From Bordetella parapertussis (GTDB lineage Bacteria; Pseudomonadota; Gammaproteobacteria; Burkholderiales; SG8-39), in the NCBI GenBank assembly GCA_945906975.1, contig CAMDRY010000197.1, positions 1-6,388 on the forward strand: a stretch of 6,388 nucleotides of DNA. Reading direction: 5' to 3'. Shown here one piece after another: positions 6,360 through 6,388 of the stretch; position 1 is the first letter of the stretch, and each line of letters opens with the position of its first letter. Under the pieces are notes generated by a model. It had not been told where the DNA came from and searched no databases. It saw only the letters and a list, made by a program, of their open reading frames with translations. The position numbers and the translations under genes are program-made.

Positions 6360-6388
6360 ATGATGAAGCAGCAAATGTCCAGTTCCCA
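6360..6388 (+). CDS. sucA: probable 2-oxoglutarate dehydrogenase E1, first codons only (cut by window edge)
   Basis: The last 29 bases read MMKQQMSSS from an ATG at 6360, and the frame is open to the edge. SucA/OdhA proteins of betaproteobacteria often begin with a similar Met/Gln-rich stretch (MMQQ... followed by Ser), and sucA is the usual next gene after gltA in this arrangement. The E1 component decarboxylates 2-oxoglutarate with thiamine diphosphate in the 2-oxoglutarate dehydrogenase complex. GGGATG at 6346-6351 could serve as a weak ribosome binding site. The start could also be the ATG at 6363 or 6375. Nine residues cannot prove the identity, so this call rests mainly on context. Confidence 0.6.

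Overview
This window is a chromosomal block of TCA-cycle genes from a Gram-negative bacterium, most likely a betaproteobacterium. Three things point there: the malate dehydrogenase N-terminus is of the beta-proteobacterial type, a GntR/UTRA regulator sits between mdh and the sdh genes, and the order sdhC-sdhD-sdhA-sdhB-sdhE-gltA-(sucA) is typical of that class. No 16S rRNA or other phylogenetic marker is present, so the genus cannot be fixed. The DNA is moderately GC-rich, coding density is high, and I see no mobile element, tRNA, rRNA or CRISPR array.

Layout. The 5' part of mdh lies on the minus strand and runs off the left edge (1-230). A 235-bp divergent control region (231-465) follows. 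It has a good sigma70-like promoter for mdh on the minus strand, a weaker overlapping promoter candidate for the regulator on the plus strand, and an AT-rich palindrome with an extra half-site between them. A GntR-family (HutC/UTRA type) regulator occupies 466-1194. A 240-bp gap (1195-1434) carries an extended -10 promoter and a leader hairpin just before sdhC. From 1435 to 6245 the genes sdhC, sdhD, sdhA, sdhB, sdhE and gltA lie tightly packed on the plus strand, with overlaps or gaps of 1 to about 31 bp, as expected of one operon. After gltA a 114-bp spacer holds an inverted cluster of a degenerate 7-bp repeat, and the last 29 bases look like the start of sucA/odhA (2-oxoglutarate dehydrogenase E1).

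Function. SdhC and SdhD form the haem- and quinone-binding membrane anchor of succinate dehydrogenase (complex II). SdhA is the covalent-FAD catalytic subunit and SdhB the three-cluster iron-sulfur subunit. SdhE is the FAD-attachment factor for SdhA. GltA (citrate synthase) and SucA are soluble TCA enzymes, and Mdh supplies oxaloacetate to GltA. Catalytic and cofactor residues are intact in every gene seen in full. The GntR regulator probably senses a small metabolite and acts at least on the mdh/gntR control region; this is inferred from position and the palindrome only.

No new biological system is evident in the coding content, which is ordinary central metabolism. The points worth a second look are non-coding: the divergent operator region, the sdhC leader hairpin and the heptamer repeat cluster before sucA.
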